Source: Apodemus sylvaticus (lineage: Eukaryota > Chordata > Mammalia > Rodentia > Muridae). Taken from it: a stretch of DNA of 64,000 nt. Shown here in pieces: positions 25,601 to 37,054 of the stretch (its first letter is position 1; every line of letters begins with the position of its first letter). Where the stretch lies: contig NC_067477.1 in NCBI RefSeq assembly GCF_947179515.1, positions 142,762,465 to 142,826,464 on the forward strand. The letters run 5' to 3'. The notes under the pieces were generated by a model. The model worked only from the letters and a program-made list of their open reading frames with translations, ran no database searches and was not told where the DNA came from. The position numbers and the translations under genes are program-made.

Positions 25601-26006
25601 GAGAACGCAAGGGATAGTTTTCTCTCGAAAGAATATGTAAGAATACCACGTTATAAGGAAATACAGTGTTGCAGAGTATAGACAAATATGTACTTATTGG
25701 AAACACTTTACGAAAAGAAATAACGCATCATGCAAACTTAGCTTGTATCTCGTAAACAACACGTTGTAACTCGAAAAGATTTGGTGTGGCGTGAATGACT
25801 AAACGTGTAGCCTCAAAGGAGAACCCACAGGAGAGTTTTCTTTCGTCAAAATTTGTCAGAAAACCACGTTTTAAGGAAATGATGCATCCTGCGAAATTAT
25901 CTTGTTTTTCCTAAACAACATGTTCTAACTCGAAAAGTTTTAGTGTTGCGTATATGTCTAAGCGTGTAGCCTCAAAAGAGAACGCACAGGAGAGTTTTCT
26001 CCCGAA

Positions 26007-26607
26007 AGAATATGTAGGAATACCACGTTATAAGGAAATACAGTGTTGCAGAGTAAAGACAAATAAATACTTATTGGAAACACTTAAACTTTACGAGAAG
26101 AAATAAAACATAGTAAAAAATTAGCTTGTATATCCTAAACAACACGTTATAACTCGAAAGGATTTGGTGTTGCGTGTATGTCTAAGCATGTAGCCTCAAG
26201 AGAGAATGCACAGGAGAGTTTTCTCTCGAAAGAATATGTAAGAATACCATGTTATAAGGAAACATATTGCTGCAGAGTAAAGACAAATACATACGTTTTG
26301 GAAACACATTAAGAGAAGAAATAACGCATGGTACAAAATTAGCTTGTATCTCCGAAACAACACGTGGTAACTCAAAAATATTTGGTGTGGCGTGTACATC
26401 TAAACGTGTAGCCTCAAAAGAGAACCCACAGGAGAATTTTTTTACGTCAAAATTTGTCAGAAAACCACGTTTTAAGGAAATCCCGCATCGTGCGAAATTA
26501 TCTTGTTTTTCCTAATCAACACGTTGTAACTCGAAAAGCTTTGGTGGTGCGTGTATGTCTAAGCGTGTAGCCTCCAAAGAGAACGCACAGGATAGTTTTC
26601 TCTCGAA
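26007..26607 (-). repeat. 601 bp tandem duplication (A-A-B), copy 1
   Basis: An A-A-B trimer repeated at once with almost no changes (one visible: GGAAACATATT for GGAAACACATT). It contains the hybrid border GGATTTGGTGTTGCG and one exact box core at 26481. Confidence 0.87.
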
Positions 26608-27208
26608 AGAATATGTAGGAATACCACGTTATAAGGAAATACAGTGTTGCAGAGTAAAGACAAATAAATACTTATTGGAAACACTTAAACTTTACGAGAA
26701 GAAATAAAACATAGTACAAAATTAGCTTGTATATCCTAAACAACACGTTATAACTCGAAAGGATTTGGTGTTGCGTGTATGTCTAAGCATGTAGCCTCAA
26801 GAGAGAATGCACAGGAGAGTTTTCTCTCGAAAGAATATGTAAGAATACCATGTTATAAGGAAACACATTGCTGCAGAGTAAAGACAAATACATACGTTTT
26901 GGAAACACATTAAGAGAAGAAATAACGCATGGTACAAAATTAGCTTGTATCTCCGAAACAACACGTGGTAACTCAAAAATATTTGGTGTGGCGTGTACAT
27001 CTAAGCGTGTAGCCTCAAAAGAGAACCCACAGGAGAATTTTCTTACGTCAAAATTTGTCAGAAAACCACGTTTTAAGGAAATCCCGCATCGTGCGAAATT
27101 ATCTTGTTTTTCCTAATCAACACGTTGTAACTCGAAAAGCTTTGGTGGTGCGTGTATGTCTAAGCGTGTAGCCTCCAAAGAGAACGCACAGGATAGTTTT
27201 CTCTCGAA
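26608..27208 (-). repeat. 601 bp tandem duplication (A-A-B), copy 2
   Basis: The adjacent near-identical copy, with its box core at 27082, exactly 601 bp from the first. High identity marks it as one of the youngest events in the window. Confidence 0.87.
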
Positions 27209-27819
27209 AGAATATGTAGGAATACCACGTTATAAGGAAATACAGTGTTGCAGAGTAAAGACAAATACATACTTATTGGAAACACTTAAGCTTTACGAGA
27301 AGAAATAACACATAGTACAAAATTAGCTTGTATATCCTAAACAACACGTTATAACTCGAAAGGATTTGGTGTGACGTGTACGTCTAAACGTGTAGCCTCA
27401 AAAGAGAACCCACAGGAGAATTTTCTTTCGTCAAAATTTGTCAGAAACCCACGTTTTAAGGAAATCCCGCATCATGGGAAATTATCTTGTTTTTCCTAAA
27501 CAACACGTTGTAACTCGAATAGCTTTGGTGTTGGGTGAATGTCTAAGCGTGTAGCCTCCAAAGAGAACGCACAGGAGAGTTTTCTCTCGAAAGAATATGT
27601 AAGAATATCACGTTATAAGGAAATACAGTGTGGCAGAGTAGAGGCAAGTACATACGTATTGGAAACACTTAAACTTTACGAGAAGAAATAATTCATCATA
27701 AAAATATTAGCTTGTATCTCCTAAACAACAAGTTGTAACTCAAAAAGATTTGGTGTGGCGTGTACGTCTAAACGTGTAGCCTCAAAAAAGAACGCACAGG
27801 GAAGTTTTCTCCCGAAAGA

Positions 27820-27836
27820 ATATGTAGGTGTCTTTA
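27820..27836. repeat. Inversion junction minus to plus (~27,828)
   Basis: Minus-oriented A sequence CGAAAGAATATGTAGG is followed at once by plus-oriented TGTCTTTACTCTTCAAC from inside the A-specific segment. The plus part matches 39,889 onward; the minus part does not continue there. The join is therefore the left end of the segmental copy. Confidence 0.9.
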
Positions 27837-30099
27837 CTCTTCAACACTGTATTTCCTTATAACGTGGTATTCTTACATATTCTTTCGAGAGAAAACTCTC
27901 CTGTGCCTTCTCTTTTGAGGCTACACCCTTAGACATACACGCAAACCAAAGATTTTCGAGTTACAATATGTTGTTTAGGAAAAACAAGATAATTTCGCAC
28001 GATGCGGGATTTCCATAAAATGTGGTTTTCTGAAAAATTTTAACGAAAGAAAATTATCCTGTGGGTTCTCTTTTGAGGCTACACATTTAGACGTACAGGC
28101 CACACCAAATCCTTTCGAGTTACAACGTGTTGTTTAGGAGATACAAGCTAATTTTGTACAATGCGTTATTTCTTCTCGTAAAGTGTTTCCAATACATACG
28201 TATTTGTCTTTACTCTGCAACTCTGTATTTCCTTATAACGTGGTATTTTAACATATTCTTTCGAGAGAAAACTCTCCTGTGCATTCTCTTTTGAGGCTAT
28301 AGGCTTAGACATACACGCAACACCAAAGCTTTTCGAGTTATAACGTGTTGTTTATGAAAAACTAGATAATTTCGCACGATGAGGGATTTCCATAAAACGT
28401 GGTTTTCTGACAAATTTTGACAAGAGAAAATTATCCCGTGGGTCTCTTTTGAGGCCACACGTTTAGATGTACACACCACACCAAATCATTTGAGTTATAA
28501 CGTGTTGTTTAGGGGATACAAGCTAATTTTGCACAAAGAGTTATTTCTTCTCGTAAAGTATTTCCAATACCTACGTAATTGTCTTTACTCAGCAACACTG
28601 TATTTCCTTATAACGTGGTATTCTTACATATTCTTTCGAGAGAAAACTCTCCTGTGCCTTCTCTTTTGAGGCTACACGCTTAGACATACACACAACACCA
28701 AAGCTTTTCGAATTACAAAGTGTTGTTTAGGAAAAACAAGATAATTTCGCAAGATGCGGGATTTCCTTAAAACGTGGTTTTCTGACCAATTTTGATGTAA
28801 GAAAATTCTGCTGTGGGTTCTCTTTTGAGGCTACACATTTAGACGTACACGCCACACCAAATCTTTTCGAGTTACAACGTGTTGTTTAGTAGATACAGAC
28901 TAATTTTGTACGATGCGTTATTTCTTCTCGTAAAGTGTTGCCAATACGAATGTATTTGTCTTTACTCTGCAACACTGTATTTCCTTAAAACGTGGTATTC
29001 TTACATATTCTTTCGAGAAAAAACTCTCCTGTGCCTTCTCTCTTGAGGCTACACGCTTAGACATACAGGCAACACCAAAGCTTTTCGAGTTACAACGTGT
29101 TGTTTAGGAAAAACAAGATAATTTCGCAAGATGCGGGATTTCCTTAAAACGTGGTTTTCTGAAAAATTTTGACGAAAGAAAATTCGCCTGTGGGTTCTCT
29201 TTTGAGGCTACACGTTTAGACGTACACGCCACACCAAATCCTTTTCAGTTACAACGTGTTGTTTAGGAGATACAGACTAATTTTGTACGATTCCTTATTT
29301 TTTCTCGTAAGGTGTTGCCAATACGTACATATTTGTCTTTACTCTGAAACTCTGTATTTCCTTAAAACGTGGTATTCTTACATATTCTTTCGAGAGAAAA
29401 CTCTGCTGTGCCTTCTCTTTTGAGGCTACACGTTTAGACGTACACGACACACAAAATATTTCGAGTTACAACGTGTTGTTTAGGAGATAAAAGCTAATTT
29501 TGTACGATGCTTTATTTCTTCTCGCAAAGTGTTTCCTATACATAAGTATTTGTATTTACACTGCAACACTGTATTTCCTTATAACGTGGTATTCTTACAT
29601 ATTCTTTCGAGAGAAAACTCTCCTGTGCCTTCTCTTTTGAGGCTACACGCTTAGACATACACGCAACACCAAAGCTTTTCGAGTTACGACATGTTGTTTA
29701 GGAAAAACAAGATAATTTCGCACGATGTGGGACTTCCTTGAAACGTGGTTTTCTGACAAATATTGACGAACGAAAATTATCCTGTGGGTTCTCTTTTGAG
29801 GCTACATGTTTACACGTACACGCCACACCAAATATTTTCGAGTTACAACGTGTTGTTTAGGAGATACAAGCTAATTTTGTACGATGCGTTATTTCTTCTC
29901 GTAAAGTGTTTCCAATACGTATGTATTTGTCTTTACTCTGCAACACTGTATTTCCTTATAACGTGGTATTCTTACATATTCTTTCGAGAGAAACTCTCCT
30001 GTGCCTTCTCTTTTGAGGCCACACGTTTAGACATACACGCAACACCAAAGCTTTTCGAGTTACAACGTGTTGTTTAGGGTTCTCTTTTGAGGCTACACG
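27829..30099 (+). repeat. Orientation block 3, plus
   Basis: Short plus-oriented block between two inversion junctions. Exact box cores start at 27993, 28745 and 29122. Its left end starts abruptly inside the A-specific segment, at GTCTTTACTCTTCAAC. It forms the left part of the duplicated segment repeated from 39,888. Confidence 0.92.
28641..29392 (+). repeat. Two-monomer block present only in segmental copy 1
   Basis: 752 bp, exactly two monomers, absent from copy 2 between positions ~40,700 and 40,701. This is the outcome expected from unequal exchange or replication slippage between in-register monomers. It contains two intact box cores (28745, 29122). Confidence 0.83.
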
Positions 30100-30204
30100 A
30101 AGAAATAATGCATCGTTCAAAATTAGCTTGGAAACACTTTATGAGAAAAATTAACGCATTATAAAAAATTAGCCTGTCTCTCCTAAACAACACGTTGTAA
30201 CTCG
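30072..30204. repeat. Complex inversion junction with several breakpoints
   Basis: Four joins lie within ~130 bp. At ~30,078 a B half jumps from TTGTTTAGG to GTTCTCTTTTGAGG, losing ~95 bp. At ~30,099 the strand switches. At ~30,130 the minus repeat restarts (AGCTTG to GAAACACTTT), repeating a piece already passed. At ~30,203 it jumps from TAACTCG to TGTAGCC, losing ~30 bp. Short shared bases occur at the joins. Confidence 0.85.
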
Positions 30205-33200
30205 TGTAGCCTCAAAAGAGAACCCACAGGAGAATTTTCTCTCAAAAGAAGATGTAAGAATACCACGTTGTAAGGAAATACAGTGTTGTAGACTAAAGAC
30301 AAATACGTACGTACTGGAAACACTTTTAGAGATGAAATAACGCATCGTTCAAAATTAGCTTGTATCTCCTTAACAACACGTTGTCACTCGAAACGATTTG
30401 GTGTGGGGTGTACGACTAAACCTGTAGCCTCAAAAGAGAACCCAGAGGAGATTTTTCTTCTTTCAAAATTTTTCAGAAATCACGTTTTTAGTAAATCCCG
30501 CATTGTGCGAAATTATCTTGTTTTTCCTAAACAACATGTTGTAACTCGAAAAGCTTTGGTGTTACTTGTATATCTAAGCGTGTAGCCTCAAAAGAGAATG
30601 CACAGGAGAGTTTTCTCTCAAAAGAATATGTAAGAATACCACGTTATAAGGAAATACAGTGTTGCAGAATAAAGACAAATACGTACGTATTGGAAACACT
30701 TTATGAGAAGAAATAACGCATCATACAAAATTAGCTTGTATCTCCTAAACAACACGTTGTAACTCAAAAAGAGTTGGTGTGGCATGTACGTCTAAATGTG
30801 TAGCCTCAAAAGAGAACCCACAGGAGAATTTTCTTTCGTCAAAATATGTCAGAAAACCACGTTTTATGGTAATCCCGCATCGTGCGAAATTATCTTGTTT
30901 TTCCTAAACAACACGTTGTAACATGAAAAGCTTTGCTGTTGCGTGTATGTCTAAGCCTGTATCCTCAAAAGCGAATGCACAGGAGTGTTTTCTCTTGAAA
31001 TAAGATGTAAGAATACCACGTTCGAAGGAAATACAGTGTTGCAGACTAAAGACAAATAGGTACTTATTGGAAACACTTTTAGAGATGAAATAACGCATCG
31101 TTCAAAGTTAGATTGTATCTCCTAAACAACACGTTGTAACTTGAAACTGTTTGGTGTGGTGTTTACATCTAAATGCGTAGCCTCAAAAGAGAACCCACAG
31201 GAGAATTTTCTTTCGTCAAAATTTTTCAGAAATCACGTTTTTAGGAAATCCCGCATTGTGCGAAATTATCTTGTTTTTCGTAAACAACACGTTGTAACTC
31301 GAAAAGCTTTGGTGTTACGTGTATGTCTAAGCATGTAGCCTCAAAAGAGAACGCACAGGAGAGTTTTCTCCCGAAAGAATATGTAAGAATACCACGTTAT
31401 AAGGAAATACGGTGTTGCAGAGTAAAGACAAATTCTTACATATTGGAAACACTTAACGAGAAGAAATAACACATGGTACAAAATTAGCTTGTATCTCCTA
31501 AACAACACGTTGTAACTCGAAAAGATTTGCTGTGGTGTTTACATCTAAATGTGTAGCCTCAAAAGAGAACCCACTGGTGAATTTTCTCTCGTCAAAATTT
31601 TTTCAGAAAACCACGTTTTAAGGAAGTCCTGCATCATGCGAAATCATCTTGTTTTCCTAAACAACACGTTGTAACTCGAAAAGCTTTGGTGTTGCGTGTA
31701 TGTCTAAGCGTGTAGCCTCAAAAGAGAATGCACAGTAGAGTATTCTCTCGAAAGAATATGTAAGAATACCACGTTATAAGGAAATACAGTATTGCAGAGT
31801 AAAGACAGATACTTACTTATTGGAAACACTTTACGAGAAGGAATAATACATCGCACAAAATTAGCTTGTATTTCCTAAACAACACGTTGTAACTCGAAGG
31901 ATTTGGTGTGGCGTATAAGTTGAAACGTGTAGCCTCAACAGAGAACCCACAGGAGAATTTTCTTTCCTCAAATTTGTCAGAAAACCACGTTTTAAGGAAA
32001 TCCCGCATTGTGCGAAATTATCTTGTTTTTCCTAAACAACACGTTGTAACTCCAAAAGCTTTGGTGTTGCGTGTATGTCTAAACGTGTGGCCTCAAAAGA
32101 CAACGCACAGGAGAGTTTTCTCTCGAAAGAATATATAAAAATACCACGTTATAAGGAAATACAGTGTTGCAGAGTAAAGACAAATACGTATGTATTGGAA
32201 ATACTTTACGAGAAGAAATAATGCATCTTACAAAATTAGCTTGTATCTCCTAAACAACATGTTGTAACTCGAAAAGATTTGGTGTGGCATGTAAGTCTAA
32301 ACGTGTAGCCTCAAAAGAGAACCCACAGGAGAATTTTCTTTCGTCAAAATTTGTCAGAAAAAAACGTTTTAAGGAAATCCCGCATCGTGCGAAATTATCT
32401 TGTTTTTCCTAAACAACACGTTGTAACTCGAAAAGCTTTGGTGCTGCGTGTATGTCTAAGCGTGTAGCCTTAAAAGAGAACGCACAGGAGAGTTTTCTCT
32501 CGAACGAATATGTAAGAATACCACGTTATAAGGAAATACAGTGTTGCAGAGGAAAGATAGATACATACGTATTTGAAACACTTTACGAGAAGAAATAATG
32601 CATCGTACAAAATTAGCTTGTATTTCCTAAAAAGCACATTGTAACTCGAAAGGTTTTGGTGTGGCGTGTACGTCTAAATGTGTAGCCACAAAAGAGAACC
32701 CACAGGCGAATTTTCTTTCGTCAAAATTTTTCAGAAAACCACGTTTTAAGGAAATCCCGCGTCCTGCGAAATCATCTTCTTTTTCCTAAACTACATGTTG
32801 TAACTTGAATAGCTTTGGTGTTGCCTGTATGTCTAAGTGTGTAGCCACAAAAGGGAATGCACAGGACAGTTTTCTATCGAAATAATATGTAAGAATACCA
32901 CGTTATAAGGAAATACAATGTTGCAGAGTACAGACAAAAACGTACGTATTGGAAACACTTTATGAGAAGAATTAACACATTGTAAAATATTAGCTTGTAT
33001 CTCCTAAACAACACGTTGTAACTCGAACAGATTTGGTGTGGCGTGTACGTCTAAACATGTAGCCTCAAAAGAGAACCCACAGGAGAACTTTCTATTGTCA
33101 AATATTTCAGAAAACCACGTTTATGGAAATCTCGCATCGTGCGAAATTATCTAGTTTTTCCTAAACAACACGTTGTAACTCGAAAAGCTTTGGTGTTGCT

Positions 33201-34240
33201 TCTATGTCTAAACATGTAGCCTCAAAAGAGAACGCTCAGGAGAGTTTTCCCTCGAAAGAATATGTAAGAATACCACGTTATAAGGAAATACAGTGTTGCA
33301 GAGAAAGACAAATACGTACGTATTGGAAACAATTTACGAGAAGAAATAACACATCGTACAAAATTAGCCTGTATCTCCTAAACAACACGTGGTAACTCGA
33401 AAGGATTTGGTGTGGCGTGCACGTCTAAACGTGTAGCATCATAAGAGAACCCACAGGAGAATTTTCTTTCTTCAAAATTTGTCAGAACACAACGGTTTAA
33501 GGAAATCCGAGAACGCACAGGAGAGTTTTCTCTCGAAATAATATGTAAGAATACCACGTTATAAGGAAATACAGTGTTGCAGAGTAGAGGCAAATACATA
33601 CTTATTGGAAAAACTTAAACTTTACGAGAAGAAATAATGCATTGTAAAAAAATTAGCTTGTATCTCCTAAACAACACGTTGTAACTTAAAAAGATTTGGT
33701 GTGGCCTGTACGTCTAAACGTGTAGTCTCAAATGAGAACCCAGAGGAGAATTTTCTTTGGTCAAAATTTGTCAGAAAATCACGTATTAAGGAAATCCCTC
33801 TTCGTGCGAAATTATCTTGTTTTTCCTAAACAACACGTTGTAACGCGAAAATCTTTGGTATTGCGTGTATGTCTAAGCGTGTAGCCTCAAAAGAGGACGC
33901 ACAGGAGAGTTTTCTCTCGAAAGAATATGTAAGAATACCACGTTATAAGGAAATACAGTGTTTCAGACTAAAGGCAAATACGTACCTATTGGAAACACCT
34001 TACAAGAAGAAATAAAGCCTCGTAAAAAATTAGCTTGTATCTCCTAAACAACAGTTTGTAACTCGAAAAGATTTGGTGTGGCGTGCACGTCTAAACGTGT
34101 AGCCTCAAAAGATAACCCACAGGAGAATTTTTTTCGTTAATATTTCTCAGAAAACCATGTTTTAAGGAAATCACTCATCGTGCGAAATTATCTTGTTTTT
34201 CCTAAACAACACGTTGTAACTCGAAAAGCTTTGATGTTGC
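30100..34240 (-). repeat. Orientation block 4, minus
   Basis: About 4.1 kb of minus-oriented monomers. Exact box cores (minus strand) start at 30496, 30873, 31249, 32001, 32378 and 32755, the highest local density in the window. A B half is truncated and fused to an A half near 33,509. The entire block is duplicated at 41,407-45,550. Confidence 0.92.
33500..33520 (-). repeat. B-to-A fusion with loss of the box
   Basis: Minus-oriented B sequence TTTAAGGAAATCC is joined to GAGAACGCACAGG of the neighbouring A half, removing roughly 110 bp including the half-unit border. The identical fusion is at ~44,817 in the segmental copy. Confidence 0.83.
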
Positions 34241-34250
34241 ATTTCCAATA
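34232..34250. repeat. Inversion junction minus to plus (~34,240)
   Basis: Minus-oriented A end GCTTTGATGTTGC changes to plus-oriented ATTTCCAATACATATG in the A-specific segment. Confidence 0.88.
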
Positions 34251-35825
34251 CATATGTATTTTCCTTTACTCTGCAACACTGTATTTCCTTACAACGTGGT
34301 ATTCTTACATATTCTTTTGAGAGAAAACTCTCCTGTGCGTTCTCTTTTGGGGCTACATGCTTAGACATACACGGAACACCAAAGCTTTTCGAGTTAAAAC
34401 GTTTTGTTTAGGAAAAACAAGATAATTTCGCATGATGCGGTATTTCCTTCATACGTGGTTTTCTGACAAATTTTGACCAAAGAAAATTCTCCTATGGTTT
34501 CTCTTTTGAGGCTACATGATTAGACGTACACGCCACACCAAATCTTTTTACGTTACAACGTGTTGTTTAGGAGATACAAGCTAATTTTGTAAGATGCGTT
34601 ATTTCTTCTCGTAAAGTTTTTCCAATACGTAAATATTTGTCTTTACTCTGCAACACTGTATTTCCTAATAACGTGGTATTCTTATTTATTCTTTCGAGAA
34701 AAAAACTCTCCTTTGCATTCTCTTTTGAGGCTACACGCTTAGACATACACGCAACACCAAAGGTTTTCGCACGATGCAGGATTTCCTTAAAACGTGGTTT
34801 TCTGACAAATTTTGATGAACGAAAATTCTCCTGTGGGTTCTCGTTTGAGGCTACACGTTTAGACATACACACCACACCAAATCTTTTTGAGTTATAACGT
34901 GATGTTTAGGAGATACATACTAATTTTGTACGATGCCTTATTTCTTCTCGTAAAGTTTAAGTGTTTCCAATAAGTACGTATTTGTCTTTACTCTGCAACA
35001 CTGTATTTCCTTATAACGTGGTATTCTTACATATTCTTTCGAGAGAAAACTCTCCTGGGCGTTCTCTTTTGAGGCTACATGCTTTGACATACACGCAACA
35101 CCAAAGCTTTTCGAGTTACAATGTGTTGTTTAGGAAAAACAAGATAATTTAGCACGATGCGGGATTTCCTTAAAACGTGGTTTTCTGACAAATTTTGACG
35201 AAAGAAAATACTCCTGTGGGTTCTCTTTTGAGGCTACACATTTAGACGTACACACCACATCAAATCTTTTCGAGTTACAACGTGTTGTTTAGGAGATACA
35301 AGCTAATTTTTTTACGAAGCGTTATTTCTTCTCATAAAGTTTAAGTGTTTCCATTACGTACATTTTTGCCTTTACTCTGCAACACTGTATTTCCTTATAA
35401 CGTGGTATTCTTGCATATTCTTTCGAGAGAAAACTCTCCTGTGCATTCTCCTTTGAGGCTACATGCTTAGATATACACGCAACACCAAAGCTTTTCGAGT
35501 TACAACGTGTTATTTAGGAAAAACAACATAATTTCGCACGATGCAGGATTTCCTTAAAACGTGGTTTTCTGACAAATTTTGAAGAAATAAAACTCTCATG
35601 TGGGTACTCTTTTGAGGCTACACGTTTAGACGTACATGCCACACCAAATCTTTTCGAGTTACAACGTGTTGTTTAGGACATACAAGCTAATTTTGCAAGA
35701 TGCGTTATTTCTCTCATAAAGTGTTTCCAATACATATGTATTAGTCTTTACTCTGCAACACTGTATTTCCTTGTAATGTGGTATCCTTACATATTCTTTC
35801 GAGAGAAAACTCTACTGTGCGTTCT

Positions 35826-36122
35826 CTTTTGAGGCTACACGCTTAGACAAACATGCAACACCAAAGCTTTTCGAGTTACCACGTGTTGTTTAGGAAAAAC
35901 AAGATAATTTCGCAAGATGCGGTATTTCCTTAAAACGTGGTTTTCTGACAAATTTTGACGAAAGAAAATTCTCCTTTTTGTTCTCCTTTGAGGCTACACG
36001 TTTAGACATACACGTCAAACCAAATCTTTTCGAGTTACCACGTGTTGTTTAGGAGATATAAGCTAATTTTGTTCGATGAGTTATTTCTTCTCGTAAAGTG
36101 TTCCCAATATATACTTATTTGT
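35826..36122 (+). repeat. Recent ~295 bp duplicate, copy 1
   Basis: Essentially identical to 36,579-36,875 at a spacing of 753 bp (two monomers). Shared private variants are GACAAACATGC, TTTTTGTTCTCC, GTCAAACC, GAGATATAAGC and GTGTTCCCAATATATAC. Confidence 0.85.
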
Positions 36123-36578
36123 CTTTATTCTGCAACACTGTATTTCCTTATAACCTGGTATTCTTACATATTCTTTCGAGTGAAAACTCTCCTGTGTGTT
36201 CTCTTTTGAGGCTACACACTGAGACATACACGCAACACCAAAGCTTTTCGAGTTACAACGTGTTGTTTTGGAAAAACAAGATAATTTTGCAGGATGCGGG
36301 ATTTCTTTAAAACGTGGTTTTCTGACAAATTTTGACGAAAGAAAATTCTCCAGTGGGTTCTCTTTGGATGCTAAATTTTAGACGTACACGCCAAACCAAA
36401 TATTTTCGAGTTTCCACTTGTTGTTTAGGAGATACAAGCTAATATTGTATGATGCTTAATTTCTTCTCGTAAAGTGTTTCCAATATGTACGTATTTGTCT
36501 TTTCTCTGCAACACTGTATTTCCTTATAACGTTGAATTCTTACATGTTCTATCGAGAGAAAACTCTCCTGTGCATTCT

Positions 36579-36875
36579 CTTTTGAGGCTACACGCTTAGA
36601 CAAACATGCAACACCAAAGCTTTTCGAGTTACCACGTGTTGTTTAGGAAAAACAAGATAATTTCGCAAGATGCGGTATTTCCTTAAAACGTGGTTTTCTG
36701 ACAAATTTTGACGAAAGAAAATTCTCCTTTTTGTTCTCCTTTGAGGCTACACGTTTAGACATACACGTCAAACCAAATCTTTTCGAGTTACCACGTGTTG
36801 TTTAGGAGATATAAGCTAATTTTGTTCGATGAGTTATTTCTTCTCGTAAAGTGTTCCCAATATATACTTATTTGT
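36579..36875 (+). repeat. Recent ~295 bp duplicate, copy 2
   Basis: Partner of the block at 35,826. Both edges are sharp: on the left the neighbour is a different A half, and on the right this copy continues as the GCAAAATTG subfamily. The pattern resembles a gene-conversion tract more than a plain tandem duplication. Confidence 0.83.
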
Positions 36876-37037
36876 ATTTACTCTGCAAAATTGTATTTCC
36901 TAATAACGTGGTATTCTTACATATTCTTTCGAGAGAAAACTCTCCTGTGCCTTCTCTTTTGAGGCTCCACGCTTACACATACACGCAACACCAAAGCTTT
37001 TCGAGTTACAACATGTTGTTTAGGAAAAAGAAGATGA

Positions 37038-37054
37038 TTTCGCACGATGCGGGA
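37038..37054 (+). other. CENP-B-box-like motif, exact core
   Basis: TTTCGCACGATGCGGGA in a B half of the GAAAAAGAAGATG subfamily, following an A half with the GCAAAATTG variant. Confidence 0.72.

Larger units (their letters stand above)
10173..27828 (-). repeat. Orientation block 2, minus, higher-order array
   Basis: About 17.7 kb reading as the reverse complement of block 1. Exact box cores (minus strand) start at 12019, 12775, 13759, 15123, 16256, 18365, 19125, 19732, 20867, 21249, 22238, 22846, 24366, 26481 and 27082. Many A halves carry a 6 bp TTTAAG-type insertion (seen here as ACTTAAACTTTACG or ACTTAAGCTTTACG). In several places an A half follows another A half through a hybrid border, so the strict A-B alternation is broken. 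Confidence 0.93.
25383..27828 (-). repeat. Higher-order unit, partial copy 3
   Basis: Begins with the same B/A series as 10,920 and 17,274 (GGTGTGGCGTGCACGTCTAA, then ACCACTTTTTAAGG as at 11,026). It then gains a 601 bp tandem duplication and is cut by the inversion junction at 27,828. Confidence 0.83.
27829..34380. repeat. Segmental duplication, copy 1
   Basis: Nearly identical to 39,888-~45,690 with few differences per kb, far closer than neighbouring monomers are to each other. It includes blocks 3 and 4 and two inversion junctions. The offset is 12,059 at the left end and 11,307 from ~29,393, so copy 1 has 752 bp (two monomers, about 28,641-29,392) that copy 2 lacks, or copy 2 lost them. 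Confidence 0.9.
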
